Shown here piece by piece: positions 16,193 through 26,657 of a stretch of DNA of 64,000 nt. The notes under the pieces are model-generated. The model was not told the DNA's origin and did not search any database. It worked only from the letters and a program-made list of their open reading frames with translations. Source of the stretch: CBDDEI01 sp965226775 (GTDB lineage Bacteria > Chloroflexota > Dehalococcoidia > SHYD01); assembly GCA_965226775.1 (NCBI GenBank), contig CBDDEI010000002.1:992001-1056000 (forward strand), in the 5' to 3' direction. The first letter of the stretch is position 1, and each line of letters begins with the position of its first letter. The translations under genes were made by a program, and so were the position numbers.

Positions 16193-16240
16193 GGGCCGGA
16201 CCCTGGCCGGTCGGCGCGGGACGCTAGGTCCCTACGTAAA

Positions 16241-16300
16241 GGGGGAGGACACCGAGATGTGGTGTCCTCCCCCTGGCTGCCCATGTATGCAGCCCTTTTT
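16241..16300 (+). terminator. Double hairpin ending in a T-tract
   Basis: A perfect 13-bp stem, GGGGGAGGACACC (16241-16253) with GGTGTCCTCCCCC (16261-16273), is followed by a second hairpin, GGCTGC (16275-16280) with GCAGCC (16289-16294), and CTTTTT. The second is a good Rho-independent terminator for the plus-strand 94-residue ORF. The strong first stem could also act on the minus strand. Confidence 0.7.
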
Positions 16301-16380
16301 GCGTTTCAGGCCGGAAGCGTGTCCATGTGTGCGGGCTTTTTTTGTTGCCCTCTATTGGCGTGACGGGGGCTTACGCGGCG

Positions 16381-16857
16381 TCAGTTGCCTTCGTCGTAAC
16401 CGCTATGCCAGCCCGAGCCGAACGTCATCCCACCGTCGCTGACCACCCAAACGCGCACGTCCTCCGTAGTCGCCCAGTTGCCCTCTGCGGTGGCCTCGAA
16501 CATATCCGTGCCTAAGATGTCGCTGAACTTGGTATCGATCAACTCGATGCCGAACTTCTTCGTCAACAACAGGATGTGCTGCTATACCGACGGAATACAC
16601 CGGGCGACGGCAATGTCGAAAGGAATTGAATTCCCGTCGTCCTGCGGCATGTCGGCTGTAATCGCGTTTCCGCCAATATGGTCCTGGGCCTCGAACAGCC
16701 GAAAATCAAATCGGTCCGGGTGATGATGCAGCGCCCATGCGGCCCCCACCCCTGAAACTCCTCCGCCGACAATGGCTACGCTCCGCTGAATTGTCCTTCT
16801 CCCACCGGTTGTCATGACGCCCGACTCTACTCTTGTCGTTCGCTGCTGGCTAGCCAA
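16381..16857 (-). pseudogene. Truncated FAD-dependent amine-oxidoreductase-like gene with an in-frame stop
   Basis: The minus strand encodes RSVAIVGGGVSGVGAAWALH, FRLFEAQDHIGGNAITADMP and SIPFDIAVARCIPSV, the N-terminal FAD-binding region of an NAD(P)/FAD-dependent amine oxidoreductase. A TAG at 16584-16582 then interrupts the frame where the family usually has tyrosine. The same frame continues QHILLLTKKFGIELIDTKF and then diverges into a sequence ending SGWHSGYDEGN. Only about 150 of the usual 420 or more residues remain, so the gene is a truncated relic. Confidence 0.65.
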
Positions 16858-16900
16858 CGATAGGGACTCTCTATTGCAGCCTTTGTTTGGAAATAAGGAC

Positions 16901-19900
16901 TTACGGGTTACCCGGAACCTCGACCCGGGCGAAATTGGACCTCATGCTTAGTCCGGCGTCATTGATAGCCTTCACCCGGTACACGTGCCGAGTGCCGGCA
17001 GTCAAGTTGCTATCGGTGTAGCTGGTGGCGGTGCTGCCTGTGTCATCCACATACACCAACAGGGTCTTTTCACCCTCTCGCGGCCGGCGGCGGAGTATCT
17101 GGTAGCCGGTGACCGAATCATCATCCGGAGCGTCCCAGTTCAGAGTTACCGAGCCATCGGGATTCACTGTTGCCGTCAGGTTCTGGGGAGGCTCTGGCGG
17201 TTCATGAGCTTGCGTGCCCTCTTCTGTTTCCTGCACTGGTTCCGGCTCCTCTGCCCTTTCCCCTCCCGTCACCGCGGCCGTAGCTTGGCTGGTGAGCGTC
17301 TCCGGATTGCCGGCGTCGTCGGTGAACGACACCCTCGCCCTTATGGTGTTGCCCACGTCAGCGTCAACCAGGGTGTAGCTGGCGCTTGTCTCGTTCTCTA
17401 TATCCGTGACAGTGGCCCCTTCGCTCCTGATCCATTGGTATGTGAAGGCCGCGTTGGTCATTCCGTCGTCGTCTGAGACGGCGGAGGTATCCACGGTCAG
17501 CGTCTCGCCGACTCGGACCGAGCCGTTGACGACGGGTGCTCCCGTGGCCGGTGAGTTGACCGGCGGCAAAATCAGGAGAGCAAAGCTGGTCAGCGTTTCA
17601 TGGTTGCCGCCGTCGTCGGTGAAGTCGACCCTGACCTTGATGGCGCGGTCTCGGTCCTCCCGCGTTACCGTGTATGTGGAGCCGGTCTCTCCCGGGATGT
17701 CGGTATCGGCGCCGGTCGCCAGGTCGTGTCGGACCCACTGGTAGCTGAAGCTGGCGTTTTCGAGGCCGTCGGCGTCGTCGATCCCGGATGTGGTCGCGGT
17801 CAGCGCCTCGCCGGCTCTGGGCAAACCGGTGATGCCGGGCCCGCCGGTCGGGGAGTTGTTGGTTGCCGCCTGGCCGGCGTTGACAGTCCCCGTCTTCTTC
17901 ACGTAGAAGTAGTACAGGCCCGTCCGGTCGCCGGGGTTGGAGCCAACTGCCAGATAGTAGCGGCCGGCGTTGGTCGTTGCAAAGGTCAGGCTGACCGACG
18001 TGTCGTTGCCACTCCCGGCAGCCCCCTCGTGGACCTCGACTCCGTCTGTGTCGTAGATGCCGACGATCCGGGGCCTCGTCAGCCGATGTGTCACGGGAAC
18101 ATCAGGATCGGCTTCCAGGTAGACCTCGTATTCGATATTCGCCTTGAGGTCGAGCCGGAACCAGTCCTCGTCCGGCGCATCGTCCCAGTTGTCGCCCAGG
18201 AGCGTGGCGCCGCCTGGTTGGTCGAACAGGCCCCTGGCGCTGTCTGAGCCGTACACACCGTCTGTAGTGGAAGTGTTGCCCGGGATGTCAAAGGCGTATC
18301 CCTCGGGTCCGCCTTCCCAGGGGAATAATATGCTGCCGTCGTCTCTTACGATGCAGTAGTTGCTGTAGCGGACCAGCACCTGGTAGGAGCCGGTCCCGGT
18401 CCCGTTCTCGTCGCCCGACTCGACCTTCAGAACATAGTCGCCGAACCCGCTGAAGATGAAGATGAACCGGGCGTTGTGGCCGGTGCCCCCGTCGCTGGCC
18501 CCCAGGTTGAATCCCGACGTTCCGACGGCCCCTTCCCAGTCCTCATGATAGAGGGAGACCGGGTGCGGGTCCGCTAGGGTCAAGCTGCCGCCGCCGACGT
18601 TTTGGCCCCAGAGATCCACGTTGGAGTCGGCTCCCAGGATCTCCACCAGGTAGGTCCTATAGGGGTCCACTTCTGGTATGACCCAGGTGTTGATCTCGCC
18701 GGGGCTGCCGATCATACCGCGTTCGGACAGCACGGTAACGATGGCGGCGCGGTTGTTGTCTATACACGTGATGCCGTCTTGGGAGTGGCTGCCGTTGTCC
18801 CGCAGTGTCACTATGGACTCGGAGGGGTCGCCCTTCTGCACCATTGCGGGCAGCGCCGCGAAACTCATCATCACGGTTTCGCCATCGTCGCTTTCATTGT
18901 CGGATTCTGCGAAGAAGGTGAACCTCTTTTCTGTCTCGCCTCTTTCGAAGGTCAGCATGGACGGGATGCCGTGGTAGTCGCCATCGCTGGTGCCGTTCAT
19001 GTTGGTCTTCTGAAGTTGGATGTCCATCTGATGGTCCGGCGCAGGGTCCAGCTTGACCATCACTTCGACCCCGTGCCCCTCGTTCACCGAGTAGTCAGAA
19101 CTTTCGAAGCTGACTTCCATCACGGCGTCGTCGTCGGTAATGGTTACGGAGACGGAGGCGGTCTTGGAGCTGTAGTCAACGTCTGTGGAACCGGCTTCCA
19201 GCGTTACGCTCAAGCTCTCGTCGGAAGTGTCGGCGTCATTCACACCGGAGACGGTTACGGTCTGCGCGTCGTTCCACGTGGCGGCGCTGAAACTCAGGGA
19301 CGCCTGAGAAACCGTGGCCGCTCCGGTATCCCCCGAGGTCACCGACACCGTTACCGCCAGGCTCGGCTGGGTGGCCAGCTTGACCGTGAAGGTCCCAGAG
19401 CCCGCCTCGCCAATGTCCAGGGACGACGGCGACACCACCAGATCGGCCGTGTCGTCGTCGGTGATGGAGACGATGGTTTCGGCGGTGTCCCCGACGGTCA
19501 CCCCGCCGGGCAATTTCCCGAAACCGAGCTTCACGCTCTTGCCGTCGTCGTCGACGTCGTCCTGTGTCGCCATGAAGTCAAAGGTCTGCGCCGTCTCTTC
19601 AGAGGTGAACTCGACGCTGTCTGGAACGCCGGAATAGTCAGCGCTCGACGCTCCGCCCTGCTCAGTCTTGGTCAGCGGTATCGTCACATCGCTTCCTGGG
19701 GCTATGTTCAGCCTCACTGTCACGGTGGTCATGCGGCCTTCAGACAACTCTTGCACTGAAAAATCGAAGGCGACGGTCAGGGAGTTCTGCGCAATGCTAT
19801 TGCTGATACTGACCGTGGCCTCATCGGTGGTCCCTGCGCTAACCCTGTCGGGCAGAATCCCGAAGGAGAGCTTCACGCTCTCACCCCCGTCCTCCAAATT

Positions 19901-20893
19901 GTCTTCGACAGCCCTGAAAATGAAGGTCTTCTCCGTCTCGCCCGAGGAGAACGTAACGCTGGCGGGCACTCCGGTGTAGTCAGAGTCCGAGGCCCCTCCC
20001 TGGTTGGCCGTGCTCAAAGGAATGGTGACGGACTGCTCGGGGTCCTCGCTCAGGGTGACTGTCACATCCACCGTACCACCCTCACTGACGGTGTAGGTCG
20101 CCTGCTCGAAGTTGGCGGTCACGGACGGCACGTCGTCGTCGGTGATGGAGACGGTCGTCTCGCTAATGGTCCCGGCGCTCACATCCGTGGGCAAGGCCCC
20201 GAAGCCCAGCTTCACGTTCTCTCCGTCGTCGTTGTCGCTATCGGCGGCGGCGGCGAAGGTGATCGCTGCTTCCGTGTCGCCGCTGTTGAAAGTGACATTG
20301 GCGGGCACGCCGGAGTAGTCGTTGTCCGATGCCCCGCCCTGGTTGGCCTTGGTGATCGGGATGGTCACCGTGCGCTCGGGGTCGGCGTTGAGCGTGACCT
20401 TGACGGTGACGGTGCTGCCCTCGTCCACGATGTAGGTCGCCTGCGCGAAGTTGGCGGTCACGGTCGGCACGTCGTCGTCGGTGATGGAGACGGTCGCCTC
20501 TTTCGTCGTACCCTCGCTCACGCCCGTGGGCAAGGCCCCGAAGCCCAGCTTCACGTTCTCTCCGTCGTCGTTGTCGCTATCGGAGACGGCGGCGAAGGTG
20601 ATCGCTGCTTCCGTGTCGCCGCTGTTGAAAGTGACATTGGCGGGCACGCCGGAGTAGTCGTTGTCCGATGCCCCGCCCTGGTTGGCCTTGGTGATCGGGA
20701 TGGTCACCGTGCGCTCGGGCTCGGCGTTGAGCGTGACCTTGACGGTGACGGTGCTGCCCTCGTCCACGGTGTAGGTCGCCTGCTCGAAGTTGGCGGTCAC
20801 GGTCGGCACGTCGTCGTCGGTGATGGAGACGGTCGCCTCTTTCGTCGTACCCTCGCTCACGCCCGTGGGCAAGGCCCCGAAGCCCAGCTTCAC
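16901..20893 (-). CDS. Giant Calx-beta protein, C-terminal section
   Basis: This 1,330-residue open frame is the end of the giant gene that starts at 40109. It begins inside the 113-residue repeats (the frame is open slightly further up, to about 21003). After four array units come diverged Calx-beta domains (YTVSEGGTVDVTVTLSEDP, VEFTSEETAQTFDFMATQDD). Next is a region with IDNNRAAIVTVLSERG and YLVEILGADSNVDLWGQ, plus DEDWFRLDLKANIEYEVYLE, which resembles pre-peptidase C-terminal type domains. Two Ig-like repeats (FSYQWVRHDLATGADTDIPG, FTYQWIRSEGATVTDIENET) follow, then an acidic linker and a final fibronectin type III domain (VTLNWDAPDDDSVTGYQILR). No LPXTG, membrane helix or sorting tail is visible, so it may be secreted free or held by other means. 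Confidence 0.85.
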   Translation of the reverse strand: MKLGFGALPTGVSEGTTKEATVSITDDDVPTVTANFEQATYTVDEGSTVTVKVTLNAEPERTVTIPITKANQGGASDNDYSGVPANVTFNSGDTEAAITFAAVSDSDNDDGENVKLGFGALPTGVSEGTTKEATVSITDDDVPTVTANFAQATYIVDEGSTVTVKVTLNADPERTVTIPITKANQGGASDNDYSGVPANVTFNSGDTEAAITFAAAADSDNDDGENVKLGFGALPTDVSAGTISETTVSITDDDVPSVTANFEQATYTVSEGGTVDVTVTLSEDPEQSVTIPLSTANQGGASDSDYTGVPASVTFSSGETEKTFIFRAVEDNLEDGGESVKLSFGILPDRVSAGTTDEATVSISNSIAQNSLTVAFDFSVQELSEGRMTTVTVRLNIAPGSDVTIPLTKTEQGGASSADYSGVPDSVEFTSEETAQTFDFMATQDDVDDDGKSVKLGFGKLPGGVTVGDTAETIVSITDDDTADLVVSPSSLDIGEAGSGTFTVKLATQPSLAVTVSVTSGDTGAATVSQASLSFSAATWNDAQTVTVSGVNDADTSDESLSVTLEAGSTDVDYSSKTASVSVTITDDDAVMEVSFESSDYSVNEGHGVEVMVKLDPAPDHQMDIQLQKTNMNGTSDGDYHGIPSMLTFERGETEKRFTFFAESDNESDDGETVMMSFAALPAMVQKGDPSESIVTLRDNGSHSQDGITCIDNNRAAIVTVLSERGMIGSPGEINTWVIPEVDPYRTYLVEILGADSNVDLWGQNVGGGSLTLADPHPVSLYHEDWEGAVGTSGFNLGASDGGTGHNARFIFIFSGFGDYVLKVESGDENGTGTGSYQVLVRYSNYCIVRDDGSILFPWEGGPEGYAFDIPGNTSTTDGVYGSDSARGLFDQPGGATLLGDNWDDAPDEDWFRLDLKANIEYEVYLEADPDVPVTHRLTRPRIVGIYDTDGVEVHEGAAGSGNDTSVSLTFATTNAGRYYLAVGSNPGDRTGLYYFYVKKTGTVNAGQAATNNSPTGGPGITGLPRAGEALTATTSGIDDADGLENASFSYQWVRHDLATGADTDIPGETGSTYTVTREDRDRAIKVRVDFTDDGGNHETLTSFALLILPPVNSPATGAPVVNGSVRVGETLTVDTSAVSDDDGMTNAAFTYQWIRSEGATVTDIENETSASYTLVDADVGNTIRARVSFTDDAGNPETLTSQATAAVTGGERAEEPEPVQETEEGTQAHEPPEPPQNLTATVNPDGSVTLNWDAPDDDSVTGYQILRRRPREGEKTLLVYVDDTGSTATSYTDSNLTAGTRHVYRVKAINDAGLSMRSNFARVEVPGNP

Positions 20894-22860
20894 GTTCTCT
20901 CCGTCGTCGTTGTCGCTGTCGGCGGCGGCGGCGAAGGTGATCGCTGCTTCCGTGTCGCCGCTGTTGAAAGTGACATTGGCGGGAACGCCGGAGTAGTCGT
21001 TGTCCGGATGCCCCGTCCTTGTTGGCCTTGGTGATCGGGATGGTCACCGTGCGCTCGGGGTCGGCGTTGAGCGTGACGGTGACGGTGACGGTGCTGCCCT
21101 CGTCCACGGTGTAGGCGCTGCTCGAAGTTGGCGGTCACGGTCGGCACGTCGTCGTCGGTGATGGAGACGGTCGCCTCTTTCGTCAGCTTCCGTGGTCGCT
21201 AAGGCCCCGAAGCTGCTCAGCTGTTCGACGCTGGCGGGCACGCCGGAGTAGTCATTGGTTCTCGTCGCTGTCGAAGCCCAGCTTCACGTTCTCTCCGTCG
21301 TCGGCCTGGTCCTGGGTGGCATTAAACGTGGTGATCTTCTGCTTCCGTGTCGCCGCTGTTGAAAGTGACATTGGCGGGCACGCCGGAGTAGTCATTGTTG
21401 GATGCCCCGTCCTGGTTGGCCTTGGTGATCGGAATGGTCACGTGCGCTCGGGGTCGGCGTTGAGCGTGACCTTGACGGTGACGGTGCTGCCCTCGTCCAC
21501 GGTGTAGGTCGCCTGCTCGAAGTTGGCGGTCACGGTCGGCACGTCGTCGTCGGTGATGGAGACGGTCGCCTCTTTCGTCGTACCCTCGCTCACGCCCGTG
21601 GGCAAGGCCCCGAAGCCCAGCTTCACGTTCTCGCCGTCGTCGTTGTCGCGTCGGCGGCGGCGGCGAAGGTGATCTCTGCTTCCGTGTCGCCGCTGTTGAA
21701 AGTGACATTGGCGGGCACGCCGGAGTAGTCGTTGGATGCCCCGTCCTGGTTGGCCTTGGTGATCGGAATGGTCACCGTGCGCTCGGGGTCGGCGTTGAGC
21801 GTGACCTTGACGGTGACGGTGCTGCCCTCGTCCACGGTGTAGGTCGCTGCTCGAAGTTGGCGGTCACGGTCGGCACGTCGTCGTCGGTGATGGAGACGGT
21901 CGCCTCTTTCGTCGTACCCTCGCTCACGCCCGTGGGCAAGGCCCCGAAGCCCAGCTTCACGTTCTCGTTGTCGTCGTTCTCGTTGTCGGCGGCGGCGGCG
22001 AAGGTGATCGCTGCTTCCGTGTCGCCGCTGTTGAAAGTGACATTGGCGGGAACGCCGGAGTAGTCGTGTTGGATGCCCCGTCCTGGTTGGCCTTGGTGAT
22101 CGGGATGGTCACCGTGCGCTCGGGGTCGGCGTTGAGCTCACCACCGTGACCTTGAACGGTCACGGTCGGCACGTCGTCGCGGTGATGGAGACGGTCGCCT
22201 CTTTCGTCGTACCCTCGCTCGTGGGCAAGGCCCCGAACCAGTGTAGGTCGGCGGCGGCGGCGAAGGTGATCGCTGCTTCCGTGTCGAAAGTGACATTGGC
22301 GGGCACGCCGGAGTAGTCGTTGTCCGATGCTCCGACCTGGTTGGCCTTGGTGATCGGAATGGTCACCGTGCGCTCGGTGATGGAGACGGTCTCGACCGCG
22401 TCGTCGTACCCTCGCTCACGCCCGTGGGCAGGGCCCCGAAGCCCAGCTTCACCTTCACCGTGTCGTAAACGCGCTGCCCTCGTCGCTCGAAGCGTTGTCC
22501 GGTGATCGGAATGGTCACGGTGCGCCTCGTCTTTCGTCGTACCCTCGCTCACGCCCGTGGGCAAGGCCCCGAAGCCCAGCTTCACGCTCTCGCCGTCGTC
22601 GTTGTCGCTGTCGGCGGCGGCGGCGAAGGTGATCTCTGCTTCCGTGTCGCCGCTGTTGAAAGTGACATTGGCGGGCACGCCGGAGTAGTCATTGTTGGAT
22701 GCCCCGTCCTGGTTGGCCTTGGTGATCGGAATGGTCACCGTGCGCTCGGGGTCGGCGTTGAGCGTGACCTTGACGGTGACGGTGCTGCCCTCGTCCACGG
22801 TGTAGGCGCTATGCGCGAAGTTGGCGGTCACGGTCGGCACGTCGTCGTCCATGATGAATA
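20100..22860 (-). repeat. Tandem array B of 339-bp Calx-beta units (about 8 copies)
   Basis: A 339-bp unit recurs, for example with GGCACGTCGTCGTCGGTGAT near 20468, 20807 and 21144. On the minus strand it encodes a 113-residue module: VPTVTANFEQATYTVDEGST, VTLNADPERTVTIPITKANQ, YSGVPANVTFNSGDTEAAIT and a GFGALPTGVSEGTTKEATVS segment ending in SITDDD. The first three units are intact. From about 21003 on, single-base indels and scrambled joints (21178-21300, 22140-22500) break the frame repeatedly. Copies are close to identical at the DNA level, unlike the diverged domains on either side. Confidence 0.85.
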
Positions 22861-23005
22861 GCGTCGTCTCGTCAGTGCTCCCCGCGGACACACCCGCGGG
22901 CAAGTCCCCGAAACCAATCTTCACGCTTTCCCCGTCGTCGTTGTCGCTGTCCGCCGCAGCGGTGAAGGTGAAGGATTTCTCTCTATCGGCGCCGGTAAAG
23001 GTCAA
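22160..23005 (-). CDS. Giant Calx-beta protein, internal frame fragment (array B, upstream part)
   Basis: This 281-residue frame contains a Calx-beta domain that differs from the array consensus (KIGFGDLPAGVSAGSTDETT), one regular unit, and then a jumbled stretch after 22500 in which pieces of units are joined in odd order. It is not a separate gene but part of the giant reading frame. The jumbled part looks like an assembly fault. Confidence 0.45.
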   Translation of the reverse strand: MTFTGADREKSFTFTAAADSDNDDGESVKIGFGDLPAGVSAGSTDETTLFIMDDDVPTVTANFAHSAYTVDEGSTVTVKVTLNADPERTVTIPITKANQDGASNNDYSGVPANVTFNSGDTEAEITFAAAADSDNDDGESVKLGFGALPTGVSEGTTKDEAHRDHSDHRTTLRATRAARLRHGEGEAGLRGPAHGRERGYDDAVETVSITERTVTIPITKANQVGASDNDYSGVPANVTFDTEAAITFAAAADLHWFGALPTSEGTTKEATVSITATTCRP

Positions 23006-23104
23006 GTGTTCAGGTACCCCTGAGTAGTCGGAGTCTGCCGCCCCCTCCTGTCCAGTACTCGTCAGTGGTATGGTGACGTCGCTGCCAGGGGCATTGCTCA
23101 GCGC

Positions 23105-24481
23105 TCACACCGTAACGGTCGTCGTGGCACCCTCCGAGACGACCTGGGATCCGTTACGGAACTCAACCGTCAGGGCGCCCTGGAAGGACACGTCCGTGAT
23201 GCTGATCACGGCTTCAGTAGAGCTGCCGGGGATAACCCCAGTGGGGAGCATTCCGAAGGTAACCCTGACGCGCTCCCCGCTGTCGCTCAGTGCGTCGGCC
23301 TTTGCGAAGAATTCGAATGTTCTCTCGGTATCGTTGCTGCCGAAGGTCAGGCTGGCCGGAATGCCGGAGTAGTCGGAATCGCTCGCTCCACCCTCATTCG
23401 CCCTAGTCACAGGTATGACCGTCTCCTGGCCTGGCGTATTGCTCAGCGTCACCTTCACAATGACGGAGCTTCCTTCACTGACAGTGTAGGTGGATGTTGC
23501 AAAGCTGGCGGCGACTTCGTCGTCGGTCACCGCTACCGCCAGGGAGCTGGCGCCGATGCCACTGTAGTCGGTGTAATCGGAGACTACAGTGTGACCGATG
23601 GTGGCCGTCTCGTCAGCCGCATCCTCATCCTGGGCGGCGCTGACCGTTACCGTCTGGGGGACGTCCCAGTCCGTCGTCGTGAAGGTCAGGCTGGCTGGAT
23701 CTGTGGTTACGTCGGTGTTGTCCGTAGGGTCATCGACCGTCACCGTGACGTCCCCGGCAGGCTCGCTGTCCAGCACCACCGTGTAGGTGGCGGTCCCGCC
23801 CTCGGTTACGGGCAGCACCGTCGGGGTGATGGTTATTCCAGCCGTGTCGTCGTCGGTGATGGAGACGGTAGCCTCTTTCGTCGTACCCTCGCTCACGCCC
23901 GTGGGCAAGGCCCCGAAGCCCAGCTTCACGTTCTCTCCGTCGTCGTCTACCTGGTCCTGGGTGGCATTAAACGTGAAGCGCTTCTCCGTCTGTCCAGAGG
24001 CGAACTCGACGTTGGCGGGCACGCCGGAGTAGTCGTTGTCCGATGCTCCGCCCTGGTTGGCCTTGGTGATCGGGATGGTCACCGTGCGCTCGGGGTCGGC
24101 GTTGAGCGTGACCGTGACGGTGACGCTGCTGCCCTCGTCCACGGTGTAGGTCGCCTGCGCGAAGTTGGCGGTCACGGTCGGCACGTCGTCGTCGGTGATG
24201 GAGACGGTCGCCTCTTTCGTCGTACCCTCGCTCACGCCCGTGGGCAAGGCCCCGAAGCCCAGCTTCACGTTCTCGCCGTCGTCGTTGTCGCTGTCGGCGG
24301 CGGCGGCGAAGGTGATCTCTGCTTCCGTGTCGCCGCTGTTGAAAGTGACATTGGCGGGCACGCCGGAGTAGTCGTTGTCCGATGCCCCGTCCTGGTTGGC
24401 CTTGGTGATCGGAATGGTCACCGTGCGCTCGGGGTCGGCGTTGAGCGTGACCGTGACGGTGACGCTGCTGCCCTCGTCCAC
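23105..24481 (-). CDS. Giant Calx-beta protein, internal fragment with the unique inter-array block
   Basis: This 458-residue frame holds about two array units (24481 to 23850) followed by non-repetitive Calx-beta domains: ITPTVLPVTEGGTATYTVVL, DPTDNTDVTTDPASLTFTTT, then FATSTYTVSEGSSVIVKVTL and FGMLPTGVIPGSSTEAVISI. The unique block separates arrays A and B and shows no frameshift over about 740 bp. The apparent start and end are not gene boundaries. The stop near 23105 comes just after VSEGATTTVTV, where the reading changes frame. Confidence 0.6.
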   Translation of the reverse strand: MDEGSSVTVTVTLNADPERTVTIPITKANQDGASDNDYSGVPANVTFNSGDTEAEITFAAAADSDNDDGENVKLGFGALPTGVSEGTTKEATVSITDDDVPTVTANFAQATYTVDEGSSVTVTVTLNADPERTVTIPITKANQGGASDNDYSGVPANVEFASGQTEKRFTFNATQDQVDDDGENVKLGFGALPTGVSEGTTKEATVSITDDDTAGITITPTVLPVTEGGTATYTVVLDSEPAGDVTVTVDDPTDNTDVTTDPASLTFTTTDWDVPQTVTVSAAQDEDAADETATIGHTVVSDYTDYSGIGASSLAVAVTDDEVAASFATSTYTVSEGSSVIVKVTLSNTPGQETVIPVTRANEGGASDSDYSGIPASLTFGSNDTERTFEFFAKADALSDSGERVRVTFGMLPTGVIPGSSTEAVISITDVSFQGALTVEFRNGSQVVSEGATTTVTV

Positions 24482-24558
24482 GGTGTAGGCACGCCTGCTC
24501 GAAGTTGGCGGTCACGGTCGGCACGTCGTCGTCGGTGATGGAATAGCGTCGCCTCTCG

Positions 24559-25386
24559 TCAGTGCTCCCCGCGGACACGCCCGTGGGCAAGGCCCCGCTC
24601 GTGGGCAAGGCCCCGAAGCCCAGCTTCACGTTCTCTCCGTCGTCGTCTACCTGGTCCGGGTGGCGAACGTGAAGCTGCTTTCCGTGTCGCCGAGGCGAAG
24701 TCGACGTTGGCGGGCACGCCGGAGTAGTCGTTGTCCGATGCCCCGCCCTGGTTGGCCTTGGTGATCGGAATGGTCACGGTGCGCTCGGGGTCGGCGTTGA
24801 GCGTGACCGTGACGGTGACGGTGCTGCCCTCGTCCACGGTGTAGGTCGCCTGCTCGAAGTTGGCGGTCACGGTCGGCACGTCGTCGTCGGTGATGGAGAC
24901 GGTCGCCTCTTTCGTCGTACCCTCGCTCACGCCCGTGGGCAAGGCCCCGAAGCCCAGCTTCACGTTCTCTCCGTCGTCGTTGTCGCTATCGGCGGCGGCG
25001 GCGAAGGTGATCGCTGCTTCCGTGTCGCCGCTGTTGAAAGTGACATTGGCGGGCACGCCGGAGTAGTCGTTGTCCGATGCTCCGCCCTGGTTGGCCTTGG
25101 TGATCGGAATGGTCACCGTGCGCTCGGGGTCGGCGTTGAGCGTGACGGTGACGGTGACGGTGCTGCCCTCGTCCACGGTGTAGGTCGCCTGCGCGAAGTT
25201 GGCGGTCACGGTCGGCACGTCGTCGTCGGTGATGGAGACGGTCGCCTCTTTCGTCGTACCCTCGCTCACGCCCGTGGGCAAGGCCCCGAAGCCCAGCTTC
25301 ACGTTCTCCCCGTCGTCGTTGTCGCTTGTCGGCGGCGGCGGCGAAGGTGATCGCTGCTTCCGTGTCGCCGCTGTTGAAAGTGACAT
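24559..25386 (-). CDS. Giant Calx-beta protein, internal frame fragment
   Basis: A 275-residue piece of array A with two complete 113-residue units and a damaged third. It is bounded by frameshifts near 25325 (an extra T before TGTCGGCGG) and by the scrambled joint at 24540-24700. It is part of the giant reading frame, not an independent gene. Confidence 0.45.
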   Translation of the reverse strand: MSLSTAATRKQRSPSPPPPTSDNDDGENVKLGFGALPTGVSEGTTKEATVSITDDDVPTVTANFAQATYTVDEGSTVTVTVTLNADPERTVTIPITKANQGGASDNDYSGVPANVTFNSGDTEAAITFAAAADSDNDDGENVKLGFGALPTGVSEGTTKEATVSITDDDVPTVTANFEQATYTVDEGSTVTVTVTLNADPERTVTIPITKANQGGASDNDYSGVPANVDFASATRKAASRSPPGPGRRRRREREAGLRGLAHERGLAHGRVRGEH

Positions 25387-26657
25387 TGGCGGGCACGCCG
25401 GAGTAGTCGTTGTCCGATGCCCCGCCCTGGTTGGCCTTGGTGATCGGAATGGTCACCGTGCGCTCGGGGTCGGCGTTGAGCGTGACCTTGACGGTGACGG
25501 TGCTGCCCTCGTCCACGGTGTAGGTCGCCTGCTCGAAGTTGGCGGTCACGGTCGGCACGTCGTCGTCGGTGATGGAGACGGTCGCCTCTTTCGTCGTACC
25601 CTCGCTCACGCCCGTGGGCAAGGCCCCGAAGCCCAGCTTCACGTTCTCGTTGTCGTCGTTCTCGTTGTCGGCGGCGGCGGCGAAGGTGATTCTGCTTCCG
25701 TGTCGCCGCTGTTGAAAGTGACATTGGCGGGCACGCCGGAGTAGTCGTTGTTGGATGCCCCGTCCTGGTTGGCCTTGGTGATCGGGAATGGTCACGGTGC
25801 GCTCGGGGTCGGCGTTGAGCGTGACGGTGACGGTGACGCTGCTGCCCTCGTCCACGGTGTAGGTCGCCTGCTCGAAGTTGGCGGTCACGGTCGGCACGTC
25901 GTCGTCGGTGATGGAGACGGTCGCCTCTTTCGTCGTACCCTCGCTCACATCCGTGGGCAAGGCCCCGAAGCCCAGCTTCACGTTCTCTTGTCGTCGTTGT
26001 CGCTATCGGCGGCGGCGGCGAAGGTGATCTCTGCTTCCGTGTCGCCGCTGTTGAAAGTGACATTGGCGGGCACGCCGGAGTAGTCGTTGTCGGATGCCCC
26101 GTCCTGGTTGGCCTTGGTGATCGGAATGGTCACGGTGCGCTCGGGGTCGGCGTTGAGCGTGACCGTGACGGTGACGGTGCTGCCCTCGTCCACGGTGTAG
26201 GTCGCCTGCTCGAAGTTGGCGGTCACGGTCGGCACGTCGTCGTCGGTGATGGAGACGGTCGCCTCTTTCGTCGTACCCTCGCTCACGCCCGTGGGCAAGG
26301 CCCCGAAGCCCAGCTTCACGTTCTCGTCCGTCGTCGTTCTCGTTGTCGGCGGCGGCGGCGAAGGTGATCGCTGCTTCCGTGTTGCCGCTGTTGAAAGTGA
26401 CATTGGCGGGCACGCCGGAGTAGTCGTTGTTGGATGCCCCGTCCTGGTTGGCCTTGGTGATCGGAATGGTCACGGTGCGCTCGGGGCTCGGCGTTGAGCG
26501 TGACGGTGACGGTGACGGTGCTGCCCTCGTCCACGGTGTAGGTCGCCATGCGCGAAGTTGGCGGTCACGGTCGGCACGTCGTCGTCGGTGATGGAGACGG
26601 TCGCCTCTTTCGTCGTACCCTCGCTCACGCCCGTGGGCAAGGCCCCGAAGCCCAGCT

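Noticed and set aside
20577..26473. Arginine-rich minus-strand frames (for example HRRRRADRDRQLRAGDLHRG)
   Set aside because: These are the Calx-beta repeat read out of frame after an indel. The GC-rich unit has no stop in this frame, so it stays open, but it has no protein-like character.
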